Assembly: GCA_026390595.1 (NCBI GenBank)
Contig: JAPLFQ010000008.1
Span: 1-64,000, forward strand
Reading direction: 5' to 3'
Length of the DNA stretch: 64,000 nt
Source of the DNA: Ignavibacteriales bacterium
GTDB lineage: Bacteria; Bacteroidota; Ignavibacteria; UBA10030
Shown here piece by piece: positions 17,151-24,912 of the stretch (the stretch's first letter is position 1; every line of letters starts with the position of its first letter). The notes beneath the pieces were generated by a model. The model saw only the letters and a list, made by a program, of their open reading frames with translations, was not told where the DNA came from and did not search any database. The position numbers were made by a program, and so were the translations under genes.

Positions 17151-17341
17151 TAACAGGATGTTGAAAAACGAACCGCAGAGAGCGCCCGCCTGACCTCGGT
17201 GGATCTCCGTGGCGGGCAGGCAAAGAACCGCAAAGAAAATGTTGACTGTCCTTTTTCATCCAAAAACTCAAACCCTTGGCGCTCTTGGCGGCCTTGGCGG
17301 TTCATCTTATTCTTCGAAACTAGAATTTCAACAACCTGCTA
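17151..17341. repeat. Palindromic miniature element with TARCAGGWTGTTGAAA ends
   Basis: The left end TAACAGGATGTTGAAA (from 17151) and the inverse right end TAGCAGGTTGTTGAAA (reading down from 17341) match at 14 of 16 positions. Inside are an inverted 'aaccgcagag / ttggcggttc' pair and a hairpin with arms CCCGCCTGACCTC and GGCGGGCAGG around a 13-base loop. The same arms and loop length occur in the elements at 20728 and 21373. The right end contains the TAG stop codon of the gene at 17339-17797. Non-coding. Confidence 0.7.
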
Positions 17342-17797
17342 AACAGGCACATAATGATGCTCAGTGAATCGATTCCAACCTTTCTTCGTTTTTGATTCGA
17401 CCGCCCAGTTGATTCCCCCGTTGTCCCCTGGCCAATAAATCATGCGCGCCAAACCCGCCGGCATTTGAGCCTCAAATGCGACAGCCTCAGGGTGGATGTC
17501 GCGTCCGTCGGTCAAGATCCCCTGCGATCGCTTCCCGTCCGACGTGAAAGACCAGAAAGAGAGTTTTCCATCGTGGAAACCGAACAGGGCGATTTCTTCG
17601 TACATACCCTTATCAAATTTCCATTGCGCGCGGAGTTGAACACAAGTCCCATTCAGAATGGACTCAAACGTGCGCGTACATCCGGCTGTTCCGTATCCCG
17701 CCGGTAATTTTGTCTCTGTCTTCCAACTACCAATGAGCGGAGCCAGGATGCCGAGCTTGCCCCGTCCTTTCTTCCATTGTGCTTTGATCTTCGCCAT
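17339..17797 (-). CDS. Small lipocalin/DUF1579-like protein
   Basis: A 152-residue protein from ATG 17797, preceded by AGAGGGA. The segment 'KLGILAPLIGSWKTETKLPA' near the N-terminus and following alternating strands ('GTCVQLRAQWKFDKGMYEEI', 'LFGFHDGKLSFWSFTSDGKR') look like a small beta-barrel of the DUF1579/lipocalin kind. No catalytic motif is evident, and the function is not known. The longer frame upstream overlaps the DinB-like gene and is rejected. Its TAG stop lies inside the end of a palindromic element. Confidence 0.6.
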   Translation of the reverse strand: MAKIKAQWKKGRGKLGILAPLIGSWKTETKLPAGYGTAGCTRTFESILNGTCVQLRAQWKFDKGMYEEIALFGFHDGKLSFWSFTSDGKRSQGILTDGRDIHPEAVAFEAQMPAGLARMIYWPGDNGGINWAVESKTKKGWNRFTEHHYVPV

Positions 17798-17883
17798 CTT
17801 CTTTCCCTCTTGTCTTCGCCACAGTGGCAGCGACAACCTTTTTGATGATGAGCTCGCACCTGGCCACACGCCGGGATTCGACT

Positions 17884-18408
17884 TTACTCGTAGCGGGCTT
17901 TCAGAATATCCAGGTGGTGCCGTTCGTGTCCAAGAATGATATAGGCAATTCCCCGCACAGAGAATTCCCGCCCGCTCGCCACGCCTCTTCTGATCCATGC
18001 GTCAGCATCCAGGTGCCTGAACAAGAACAGGCTTGACCGACGCACCGATTCAAACTCGTCTGACAGGTCTGTCAACCGGCGGTCCCCAAACGTCGCCGCC
18101 TTCATCCAATCGTCCTGTTCAATTCCAGGGAGCGGTCCGGGAGTCTTCCGGGCAAAAAAGAGCGCCCGGTATCCAAAAACACGCTCGATGTCGATGATGT
18201 GACCGACGACTTCTTTGACGCTCCACTTGTCGGGCGCGTATCGCTTGTCTCCGGCCGTCATCGGCAAAGAGCGCAGGTAGGAAAGTGTCTGCTCCCCCTG
18301 GAGGGCCATTGCATGAACGACATCATTCTCCGGCACGAGCTTGACGTACTTCTCATAATATTCGAAATACTCAGTGGAATCCGGTCGGATCTGTGCAGGG
18401 TTTGGCAT
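17884..18408 (-). CDS. DinB-family putative metal-dependent protein
   Basis: A 174-residue four-helix bundle protein of the DinB/DfsB type. The three metal-ligand histidine positions are visible: WSVKEVVGHIIDIERVFGYR and, near the C-terminus, 'YIILGHERHHLDILKARY'. The N-terminal 'YFEYYEKYVKLVPENDVV' is typical of the family, whose members include thiol transferases and many proteins of unknown role. ATG 18408 has GAGG six bases upstream and is preferred to 18420. It reads in the same direction as the lipocalin-like gene about 90 bp downstream. Confidence 0.85.
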   Translation of the reverse strand: MPNPAQIRPDSTEYFEYYEKYVKLVPENDVVHAMALQGEQTLSYLRSLPMTAGDKRYAPDKWSVKEVVGHIIDIERVFGYRALFFARKTPGPLPGIEQDDWMKAATFGDRRLTDLSDEFESVRRSSLFLFRHLDADAWIRRGVASGREFSVRGIAYIILGHERHHLDILKARYE

Positions 18409-18541
18409 AAAGTGCCTCATTGAAATGAATTGTCTTGCTCCAAAGCAGCTTGTTGGATCATTGAACAGCAAATTTGCGATGGAGGTTCCTGAGAGATCAT
18501 TGTCCTCTTCCAGCCCGTCTCTCGAGGTGCGCACTGATCGT

Positions 18542-19714
18542 CTATTTCTGAAGTATGAACTTTCTGGTCTGTACAAATTCTCCAACCCGTAGACGATAGT
18601 AATACGTTCCGCTTGCCAGGCCCGATCCGTCAATTGTGACCTGGTAGGAACCAGCCGAGAGTTCGGTGTGCACGGCAGTCATACGTTCCCTCCCCAGCAG
18701 GTCGAAGATTTTCATCGTCGCCAACCCCGCAATCGGAATCCGGAAGCCGATGATCGTGCCCGCATTGAACGGGTTGGGATAGTTCTGAAAAAGTTCAAAG
18801 GAAGCCGGGCCGGCGAAGACATCGTCTTGTATAGAGGTCATGGGGAAGACCGATGTGATCGTGAAATCCACCCAGAACAAACCGCTGCAATTCGGAACCG
18901 CCGATCGGAGCGCGCTCCCGATGACAGAGGGAGGATCGGCATATTGTCTCCACCAGGTTGTGTCGACCTTGTAGCCAAACTGGAAGGCCACATTGTTGGG
19001 GGCGAATTTCGTTCCCCACGCCTTGAATTCACTCACCATCGAGCTCAGCGAAGGGAACTGTTGGCTGTCATCGACAAAGAGGATGCTGCCCCTGTACGAA
19101 GGAGGCATCCAGCTTGGTGCGTAATGTTTCAGAAAGAGTGTGTATGTGCTGTCGAACGATTTGACCTTTGATTCCCATGAGAGCGCCTCGCCGTCGGTCA
19201 ACTTACGTCCTCCCGAGTTCGTGTTGGTATAGTACCACTCGACGTCCACGCCAAAACCCTTCACACACGGGTGCTGCTTGTAGCGGCTGAGGACGAGCGA
19301 GATAAGCGTGTCCATCGACGCCGCTCCTGGTTCAACCTGAAGCCAGATGTTGAACCCTGCGGAATCGAAGCGGGAAAGGTACGATTCGTTCTGGTCCGTG
19401 CCGATGAACTGAATATTGGGATAAGTGCGTCCGTCTCCCGGGAAATTCATTTGCGTCACGCCGCTGCCCTGGTAGAGGCTCACGATCCAGATTCCTGCAG
19501 GCGCGGCCCCGGAGAACTTGCGGGCCATTTGTTGCCCGGCCGAGATCCAATAGTCAACCGACGGAAACTGCCTGTTAGGATAACTGCCCAGAACTCGCGA
19601 AGCCCGAAAGCCGGCAACGAAAGGGGCTGTCGATGACTGACGCTGGACGGTCTGACTTTCTGACTTCACTGCAATCGCGAACACAAGAGCAAGAAGGATA
19701 CATGTTCTCTTCAT
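18542..19714 (-). CDS. Secreted T9SS protein with possible TIM-barrel glycosidase domain
   Basis: A 390-residue exported protein: signal peptide MKRTCILLALVFAIAVKSES, a catalytic-like domain of about 280 residues and a C-terminal T9SS sorting domain (FELFQNYPNPFNAGT ... GTYYYRLRVGEFVQTRKFIL). In the middle, 'HPCVKGFGVDVEWYYTN' looks like a barrel strand ending with acidic catalytic residues in the style of GH18-like enzymes, and 'SILFVDDSQQF' resembles a later strand. I cannot name a family with confidence. It lies 26 bp downstream of a methyltransferase gene. ATG 19714 gives the better signal peptide than 19732. Confidence 0.65.
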   Translation of the reverse strand: MKRTCILLALVFAIAVKSESQTVQRQSSTAPFVAGFRASRVLGSYPNRQFPSVDYWISAGQQMARKFSGAAPAGIWIVSLYQGSGVTQMNFPGDGRTYPNIQFIGTDQNESYLSRFDSAGFNIWLQVEPGAASMDTLISLVLSRYKQHPCVKGFGVDVEWYYTNTNSGGRKLTDGEALSWESKVKSFDSTYTLFLKHYAPSWMPPSYRGSILFVDDSQQFPSLSSMVSEFKAWGTKFAPNNVAFQFGYKVDTTWWRQYADPPSVIGSALRSAVPNCSGLFWVDFTITSVFPMTSIQDDVFAGPASFELFQNYPNPFNAGTIIGFRIPIAGLATMKIFDLLGRERMTAVHTELSAGSYQVTIDGSGLASGTYYYRLRVGEFVQTRKFILQK

Positions 19715-19739
19715 TGAGGCTCGCTCATTCAATAGACCA

Positions 19740-20573
19740 CTATGCTTTTTCCGATTCGATCATCACAAACGGTACGCTCAGATGAATACACCCGTCCACT
19801 TCGGCCTTCGCATTCATTCTCGATTCAATCTGCTCAAAAACGCTCTTCTGTTCTTCTGGCGCAATGATGCTTTTCCAGGGCCCGAGAAATGCCATCCGGA
19901 TGAAGGAGTGATTCAGCATGGTTGTTCCGCTCGCGAACGTGTATCTGAACGCATCGTGCGTGACAACCGGAAGCGTGAACGCGTTCTTCTGCAGATCGGC
20001 GACCAATTCATCCAGTGGTCTTCGTTTTGCCCGGATATGCTTCTTCATTGTTTCTATCCATTCCACCTGGCCTCGCTCGCGCAGCACATCCTCCATGACG
20101 GTGTAGAACTCCATCATGGTCGTGTCCAGGTTCATCGTGGCAAGAAACTGAGCCCCCCGCTTTGACACCCGGGCACACTCGGAAAGCACCCGGTCCAGGT
20201 CGTCGACATTGTTGATGCCATTATTGCTCACGATCAAATCGATGCTGTTGTCGGCAAGCGGGATGCTCTCGGCGTGACCCTCGATAAGCTGCACATTCTC
20301 GATTCCATATCGGTGAATCTTGTTCCTCGTCCGTTCCAGCGCACCAATCCAGGGATCGATGCCGATGACTTTGCTGCCAGCCCCGAGTCTCATCGCAATT
20401 TCGAGGAGTGGAAATCCCGTACCGAAACCGATGTCGAGCGCCGTGATGTTCTTTCGATACCGGATCGCATCCAACAATGTGAGGCCAAAAGGAGCCGACC
20501 AGAGCGGGAGTTCGTCAATCATGGAGACGAGTTCCGGGTCTTCAAGGTCGAATGACTCATCGAGATAATTCAT
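19740..20573 (-). CDS. SAM-dependent class I methyltransferase
   Basis: A 277-residue soluble enzyme. SAM-binding motif I is ALDIGFGTGFPLLEIAMRLG, the acidic residue ending strand 2 is in KVIGIDPW, and motif IV lies in NSIDLIVSNNGINNVDD, followed by 'RVLSECARVSKRGAQFLAT'. This is the UbiE/Methyltransf_11 layout for small molecules. The substrate is not deducible. No clear Shine-Dalgarno sequence was seen, so the start (20573 or 20663) is uncertain; 20573 is chosen because homologous-looking sequence begins there. The secreted protein gene follows after 26 bp. Confidence 0.82.
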   Translation of the reverse strand: MNYLDESFDLEDPELVSMIDELPLWSAPFGLTLLDAIRYRKNITALDIGFGTGFPLLEIAMRLGAGSKVIGIDPWIGALERTRNKIHRYGIENVQLIEGHAESIPLADNSIDLIVSNNGINNVDDLDRVLSECARVSKRGAQFLATMNLDTTMMEFYTVMEDVLRERGQVEWIETMKKHIRAKRRPLDELVADLQKNAFTLPVVTHDAFRYTFASGTTMLNHSFIRMAFLGPWKSIIAPEEQKSVFEQIESRMNAKAEVDGCIHLSVPFVMIESEKA

Positions 20574-20727
20574 GGTCTTGTTGGACTGTTGACTGCCGGA
20601 ACCCACCGTGGCAGAGAAGCTTCTCTCTCCGGTTCGATTGAACCTGAGGCTTGGAGATGGCATGCGTGTGATAAACTACGTGAGTAAGAGGAGAGTGTCA
20701 AACGAAGAAGATGAAAATCAAAGAAAT

Positions 20728-20883
20728 GGGGCTGTCCCAAATGTAGGTCGACCTGCCCGCCATTTCTGTTCCTAGAGGTCAGGCGGGAATGCTATTTCGA
20801 CCACCTTCAGGATCCTGAAATCTCCGAAACTAAAGAAATCTCGATTTACTCGAAGAGGTCGAAAGTACTTCTGGGACAGCCCC
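20728..20883. mobile_element. MITE-like element, copy 1 (156 bp, 12-bp perfect inverted repeats)
   Basis: Begins GGGGCTGTCCCA and ends TGGGACAGCCCC. Between them is a hairpin with arms CCTGCCCGCC and GGTCAGGCGGG plus a segment 'ctccgaaactaaagaaatc'. A sister copy lies at 21373-21555. The two differ mainly by a 25-bp hairpin present only in copy 2. Together they bracket the gene at 20921-21349. No transposase is encoded. Confidence 0.85.
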
Positions 20884-20920
20884 GTTTCGAGAACTCCGGC
20901 ATGAAGGGCCGCGACGGACA

Positions 20921-21349
20921 TCACAGCTTTGCTTTTTCGATGAGTCTCGTTCGTGTCAGAATCTCGCAATAGCGTCGTACTCGGGCGTCATCGGTGAACT
21001 GAGCGTTGCGCGAGATGGCGAAATCACCGCGCTCGCTTCGCAACTCGTGCAAGAGCATCGCTGCCAGCAGCCGGGCAGGCGGTTCGTTCTGCTCGCCATT
21101 GAGTATGTGCATCAACGGAATGATACAGCGACCCCACTCGTGTCCTGGAGCCCGAGCCTTCATCCGTTGAAGCAGCATCGCAGCCTTGATCTGCTGCTCC
21201 GGCGAGCCGCTTTCAAGCGACGTGGCTATGGTTGTTTCCATGTGCTTGATCTGGGCTATCGAAAGAGGAGAACCTTCGATTGGCTGAAACGCAAACAGCG
21301 CGGAACAGGTAAATATCCCGCCCAACGCTGCAACGATGAACCGCTTCAT
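20921..21349 (-). CDS. Small exported alpha-helical protein bracketed by two MITE-like copies
   Basis: A 142-residue protein with a signal peptide (MKRFIVAALGGIFTCSALFA) and a helical body in which 'SGSPEQQIKAAMLLQRMKAR' and 'EPPARLLAAMLLHELRSERG' look like two HEAT-type helical pairs. No catalytic motif; not assigned to a family. Strong ribosome-binding site GGGAGG before the ATG. Two sister inverted-repeat elements lie 38 bp beyond its stop and 24 bp before its start, so gene and elements could form one composite unit. Confidence 0.65.
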   Translation of the reverse strand: MKRFIVAALGGIFTCSALFAFQPIEGSPLSIAQIKHMETTIATSLESGSPEQQIKAAMLLQRMKARAPGHEWGRCIIPLMHILNGEQNEPPARLLAAMLLHELRSERGDFAISRNAQFTDDARVRRYCEILTRTRLIEKAKL

Positions 21350-21372
21350 GACATCCTCCCTTGGTTATGAGC

Positions 21373-21555
21373 GGGGCTGTCCCAAATGCCAGCCCGCTAC
21401 GCGTTCTGGCGGGTAGGTCGACCTGCCCGCCATTTCTGTTCCGAGAGGTCAGGCGGGAATGCTATTTCGACCACGTTGAGGATCCTGAAATCTCCGAAAC
21501 TAAAGAAATCTCGACTTACTCGAAGAGGTCGAAAGTACTTTCTTGGGACAGCCCC
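21373..21555. mobile_element. MITE-like element, copy 2 (183 bp, with nested 25-bp hairpin)
   Basis: The same 12-bp ends as copy 1 (GGGGCTGTCCCA at 21373, TGGGACAGCCCC ending 21555) and nearly the same interior. It carries an extra 25 bp at 21389-21413 with arms CCAGCCCGC and CTGGCGGG, plus 2 bp near the right end. The extra hairpin recurs, 22 of 25 identical, on the minus strand at 24939-24963 in the flank of the DUF559 unit. Confidence 0.85.
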
Positions 21556-21668
21556 TTCTCATATACTTTACGCAGGTAAAGCGTCGGGGTTACAAAAAGG
21601 GAGAATCACTCGCGATTTGGCAAAAGTGGGAATTGCGTAGGGAGAGATTTCGCGGAAAAAAGAGATCG

Positions 21669-22433
21669 TCAGTACCGAATCACATCTATGGTTGGATCGA
21701 TCTGCGATGCGGCGTCGTGGTCGATCATCCATCTCAGAGAACCTTCGGCGGGACGGACCATGGTCGCAGGCAGATCCCGCGTTGGCTTCGACGTGGCGAG
21801 GACGCGTTGCACGATGGAGGCTTTTCTTTTGCCGGAGACAAGGAACAGAATTTCCCGGGCGGAATTGATGATTGGAAACGTAAGCGTGATCCGTTGAAGT
21901 GGTTGACTCGGATTCATAGCGGGGCGCACAAGAGCGACTTCTTCATCAACAACCCTCGTGCCGGGAAAAATGGAGGCCACGTGTCCGTCTTCACCAACAC
22001 CCAGCAGAACCAGATCGAATCGCATCTCCTTGTCACCAAACGCAGAACGGATGTCGGCTTCGTACTCTTCTGCCGCCGACAAAGGATCCAGTTCTCCCTT
22101 CAACCTATGGACATTTTGCCGCGGGATATCAATCCATGAAAGCAATGATCGTTCAACCATTCCGTAGTTGCTCTGCGCGTCGTTCGGCGATACCGATCGT
22201 TCGTCCGAGAAGAAGAGATGAACGCTGTTCCAGTTGACCTGGTCCTTGATCGGTTCCATGCCGAGGCGGCGGTAGATCTGGCGTGGTGTTTCTCCACCCG
22301 ACAATGCGACGAAACACACGCCGCGATCGTTGATCGCCGTGGTCATGATTCTCGCGATCTCCTTGGCAGCATTGTGCTCAAGCTCCGACGTGTCTTTGTA
22401 CACTGTGACGAACGATCGTTTTTCCAGACTCAT
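21669..22433 (-). CDS. pgl: 6-phosphogluconolactonase
   Basis: Hydrolyses 6-phosphogluconolactone to 6-phosphogluconate, step two of the oxidative pentose phosphate pathway, in the cytoplasm. The 254-residue sequence has the NagB/RpiA-like fold signatures: FVALSGGETPRQIYRRL, 'VHLFFSDERSVSPNDAQSNY' and 'FDLVLLGVGEDGHVASIFPG'. The start codon overlaps the zwf stop by four bases (ATGA), so both enzymes are made from one message. The gnd gene for step three is separate, at 60.9-62.3 kb. Confidence 0.95.
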   Translation of the reverse strand: MSLEKRSFVTVYKDTSELEHNAAKEIARIMTTAINDRGVCFVALSGGETPRQIYRRLGMEPIKDQVNWNSVHLFFSDERSVSPNDAQSNYGMVERSLLSWIDIPRQNVHRLKGELDPLSAAEEYEADIRSAFGDKEMRFDLVLLGVGEDGHVASIFPGTRVVDEEVALVRPAMNPSQPLQRITLTFPIINSAREILFLVSGKRKASIVQRVLATSKPTRDLPATMVRPAEGSLRWMIDHDAASQIDPTIDVIRY

Positions 22434-23917
22434 AATTCAGGCTCAGGATGATCCCCACGTTGAAGAATACTGTTATGTACCCACCAGCGCCCGTCGCGGC
22501 CGAGGAGATCGTCGGCAGCTGCCGGCCCCCACGTCTGCGGCTTGTATTGAAGCAACGGAGGAGCGTGCTCGCTCTCCCATCCGGCCCGGACACCGTCTAT
22601 GAAATTCCAGGCAAGCTCGATCTCATCGCTCCGAGCAAACAATGAGGCATCGCCGTTCAACGCGTCGAGCAGAAGCCGTTCATACGCTTCCGGAATCGCT
22701 GTCGCGCCGAACGAGTTACGGAAATCGAAGTCCATTTCCACGGGCCTTGTTTCCATTCCCTGGTCCGGAACTTTCGCGATGAACCGCAGGTGTATCCCTT
22801 CGTCGGGCTGAATGCAGATCGTCAGACGGTTGGTGAACAATTCTGTTCTGCCGGCATGGGTGTCCAGAATTTGCGTTGGCGGGCGGCGGAACTGCACAGT
22901 GATCTCTGAAGCTTTGTCCCTCATCATCTTGCCCGAGCGGAGATAGAAGGGAACTCCCTGCCAGCGCCAATTGTCAACGAACAGTCGCAGCGCCGCGAAG
23001 GTTTCCGTGCTTGAGTTCGGTGCGACGCCCGGTTCCCGTGTATAGCCCTCGTAGTGCGCGCGCACGGTTGAGACAGCCGAATGTTCGGGTGAAATCTGCC
23101 TGAGTGCGCTCAGCACTTTCACTTTCTCATTGCGCAGCGCATTCGCCTCGAACGCAACCGGAGGCTCCATTGCCACGAGCGTCAGGAGCTGGAGCAGATG
23201 GTTTTGAAACATGTCGCGCAGAACACCTGCGCTGTCATAGTACCCTGCCCGGTGTTCGACACCGACGGTCTCTGATACGGTGATTTGGACATGATCGATG
23301 TAGTTGCGGTTCCACAGCGGCTCGAAGATCGCATTGCCAAAGCGAAACACGATCATGTTCTGGACTGTCTCTTTTCCGAGATAATGGTCGATCCGGTATA
23401 TCTGATTTTCGTTGAGTGCGTTGTGCAGCTCCTGGTTCAGGGCAAGCGCAGAAGGAAGATCCCGTCCGAATGGTTTCTCGACGATCAAACGACGATAGCC
23501 GGTCTTCCCCGTTTCCTCGAGGAGGGCCGCCTCAGAAAGATGCCGGACAATGGTGGTATAGAATTCCGGTGCCGTTGCAATATAGTACATACAATTGTGA
23601 GGAGTACCTGCGACACCGGCGATCCTTTGTGCAAGTGACTGGTAGTGCTGCACCCCTTCAAGTTCACCCTGCTGGTAGAACAGATGCGATGCAAAGGCAT
23701 TCCATTCATCCCCGCTATATTGATCAGCTGCGAACTTTCTGACCGCCGCTTTCATCAAGTCCCGAAACGTCTCCGTCGAGAGCGGTTTGCGGCCGTAGCC
23801 GATAACGTGAATGTGTTCAGGAAGCCGTTTCTTCCGATAATTGTTGAAGAGCGCGGGGAGCAGTTTCCGTGCAGTCAGATCTCCCGTGGCCCCAAAAATA
23901 ACGATGACCGTACTCAT
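22430..23917 (-). CDS. zwf: Glucose-6-phosphate dehydrogenase
   Basis: Oxidises glucose 6-phosphate with NADP+, the first step of the oxidative pentose phosphate pathway. The 495-residue protein starts MSTVIVIFGATGDLTARKLL (the GASGDL-type dinucleotide motif) and has the active-site signature RIDHYLGKETVQN. 'YRRLIVEKPFGRD' and 'GVPFYLRSGKMM' are further family hallmarks. ATG 23917 is chosen; an upstream extension of 39 codons is not protein-like. It is translationally coupled to pgl. Confidence 0.96.
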   Translation of the reverse strand: MSTVIVIFGATGDLTARKLLPALFNNYRKKRLPEHIHVIGYGRKPLSTETFRDLMKAAVRKFAADQYSGDEWNAFASHLFYQQGELEGVQHYQSLAQRIAGVAGTPHNCMYYIATAPEFYTTIVRHLSEAALLEETGKTGYRRLIVEKPFGRDLPSALALNQELHNALNENQIYRIDHYLGKETVQNMIVFRFGNAIFEPLWNRNYIDHVQITVSETVGVEHRAGYYDSAGVLRDMFQNHLLQLLTLVAMEPPVAFEANALRNEKVKVLSALRQISPEHSAVSTVRAHYEGYTREPGVAPNSSTETFAALRLFVDNWRWQGVPFYLRSGKMMRDKASEITVQFRRPPTQILDTHAGRTELFTNRLTICIQPDEGIHLRFIAKVPDQGMETRPVEMDFDFRNSFGATAIPEAYERLLLDALNGDASLFARSDEIELAWNFIDGVRAGWESEHAPPLLQYKPQTWGPAAADDLLGRDGRWWVHNSILQRGDHPEPEL

Positions 23918-23996
23918 CAAGACCGTGATTCTTTCATCTGGTTCAGCAATGACGTCTTTTTGCCCGGGTAATATACGAACACCGCAGACAAGAGAG

Positions 23997-24027
23997 AAGC
24001 CCGATCTCGGTGCGCCGGATCGGGCTT
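23997..24027 (-). terminator. Hairpin between acetylesterase and zwf genes
   Basis: AAGCCCGATC (23997-24006) and GATCGGGCTT (24018-24027) form a perfect 10-bp stem with an 11-base loop, 37 bp after the acetylesterase stop (minus strand) and 80 bp before the zwf start. The tail is only pyrimidine-rich (CTCTCTTG), so termination may be partial. It separates the pectin genes from zwf-pgl. Confidence 0.6.
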
Positions 24028-24063
24028 CAGACATTCTCCAAAAAGAAGCACGCTCACTGTAGA

Positions 24064-24843
24064 TCAGATCTTCTGCAAAGCCTCAAAGACCAGTCGTGCA
24101 ACCTCGACAGCCCCTTCCGGCTGAAAATGCGTATTGTCTTTCTGACCATCGGGATAGGCTTCAAAAGTACTTGCTGGAAGGTTCATGAAATAGTGGCTGG
24201 TGACGTACTCCTGACCCTTGGAAGTAAAGAAGTCGCACGAGAGTTGCGTCAAATCGATGAGTCGGACACTGAGTTCTTTCGCCACCTGTTTCACCGCATC
24301 CGGATATTCTCCGTGCACACTCGTGAGCTTCCCATCAGCCCATGGATAATTGCGGTTCACGGGCGTGAGGAGGATTGGTATTGCCCCTTTTTCACGGGCT
24401 TGATTCACATACAGACGAAGGTATTCTTTGTATCCTTGCACAGTGACATACCGCTCAGGTTTGTCTTTTGCTGCGTCATTGTGGCCAAACTGGATAAGAA
24501 TCAGGTCATTGGGCTTCAGCGATTCATACACAGAGGCCCATCGCCCTTCCTCAAAAAACGTCCGGGTACTGCGTCCACCGCGTGCACTGTCGACAACCAA
24601 CACACTGTCGGCCTTGATGACGTTTCGCATCTTGAAAAGACTGTCACGACTCATGAAAGTCTGGAATACCTGTCCCCATCCGGTGATGGGAAAACGTTTG
24701 GTCTTGTAATCATCGTAGATCGTGTAATCAGCCACCGTCGAGTCACCTATCAGGAAGACTCTGACGATTGTCTTGTCCGCGGTCTGGCGGAAGCCGACCA
24801 GCAATCCGAACAGCAGCAATGCGATCAGGCGTGCGTGTCTCAT
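24064..24843 (-). CDS. Exported SGNH hydrolase, rhamnogalacturonan acetylesterase-like (CE12)
   Basis: Removes acetyl groups from rhamnogalacturonan I so that lyases and hydrolases can act. The 259-residue protein has a signal peptide, block I GDST in VFLIGDSTVADYT, 'GWGQVFQTF', block III FGHNDAA, and the C-terminal Asp-His pair in 'YPDGQKDNTHFQPEGA'. This is the layout of CE12/RhgT enzymes. It is the downstream end of the pectin region. A second CE12-type domain occurs at 46419-47936. Confidence 0.9.
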   Translation of the reverse strand: MRHARLIALLLFGLLVGFRQTADKTIVRVFLIGDSTVADYTIYDDYKTKRFPITGWGQVFQTFMSRDSLFKMRNVIKADSVLVVDSARGGRSTRTFFEEGRWASVYESLKPNDLILIQFGHNDAAKDKPERYVTVQGYKEYLRLYVNQAREKGAIPILLTPVNRNYPWADGKLTSVHGEYPDAVKQVAKELSVRLIDLTQLSCDFFTSKGQEYVTSHYFMNLPASTFEAYPDGQKDNTHFQPEGAVEVARLVFEALQKI

Positions 24844-24912
24844 AGGTGTTGAATCTCCCGAATAGCTCCGTTCTCTTTATGATCGGTTTTACTTTTCCTT
24901 TAGTGTTCCCCC

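Noticed and set aside
20728-21555. Complete insertion sequence with the 142-residue protein as transposase
   Set aside because: The protein has a signal peptide and helical repeats, with no DDE or Y1 motif.
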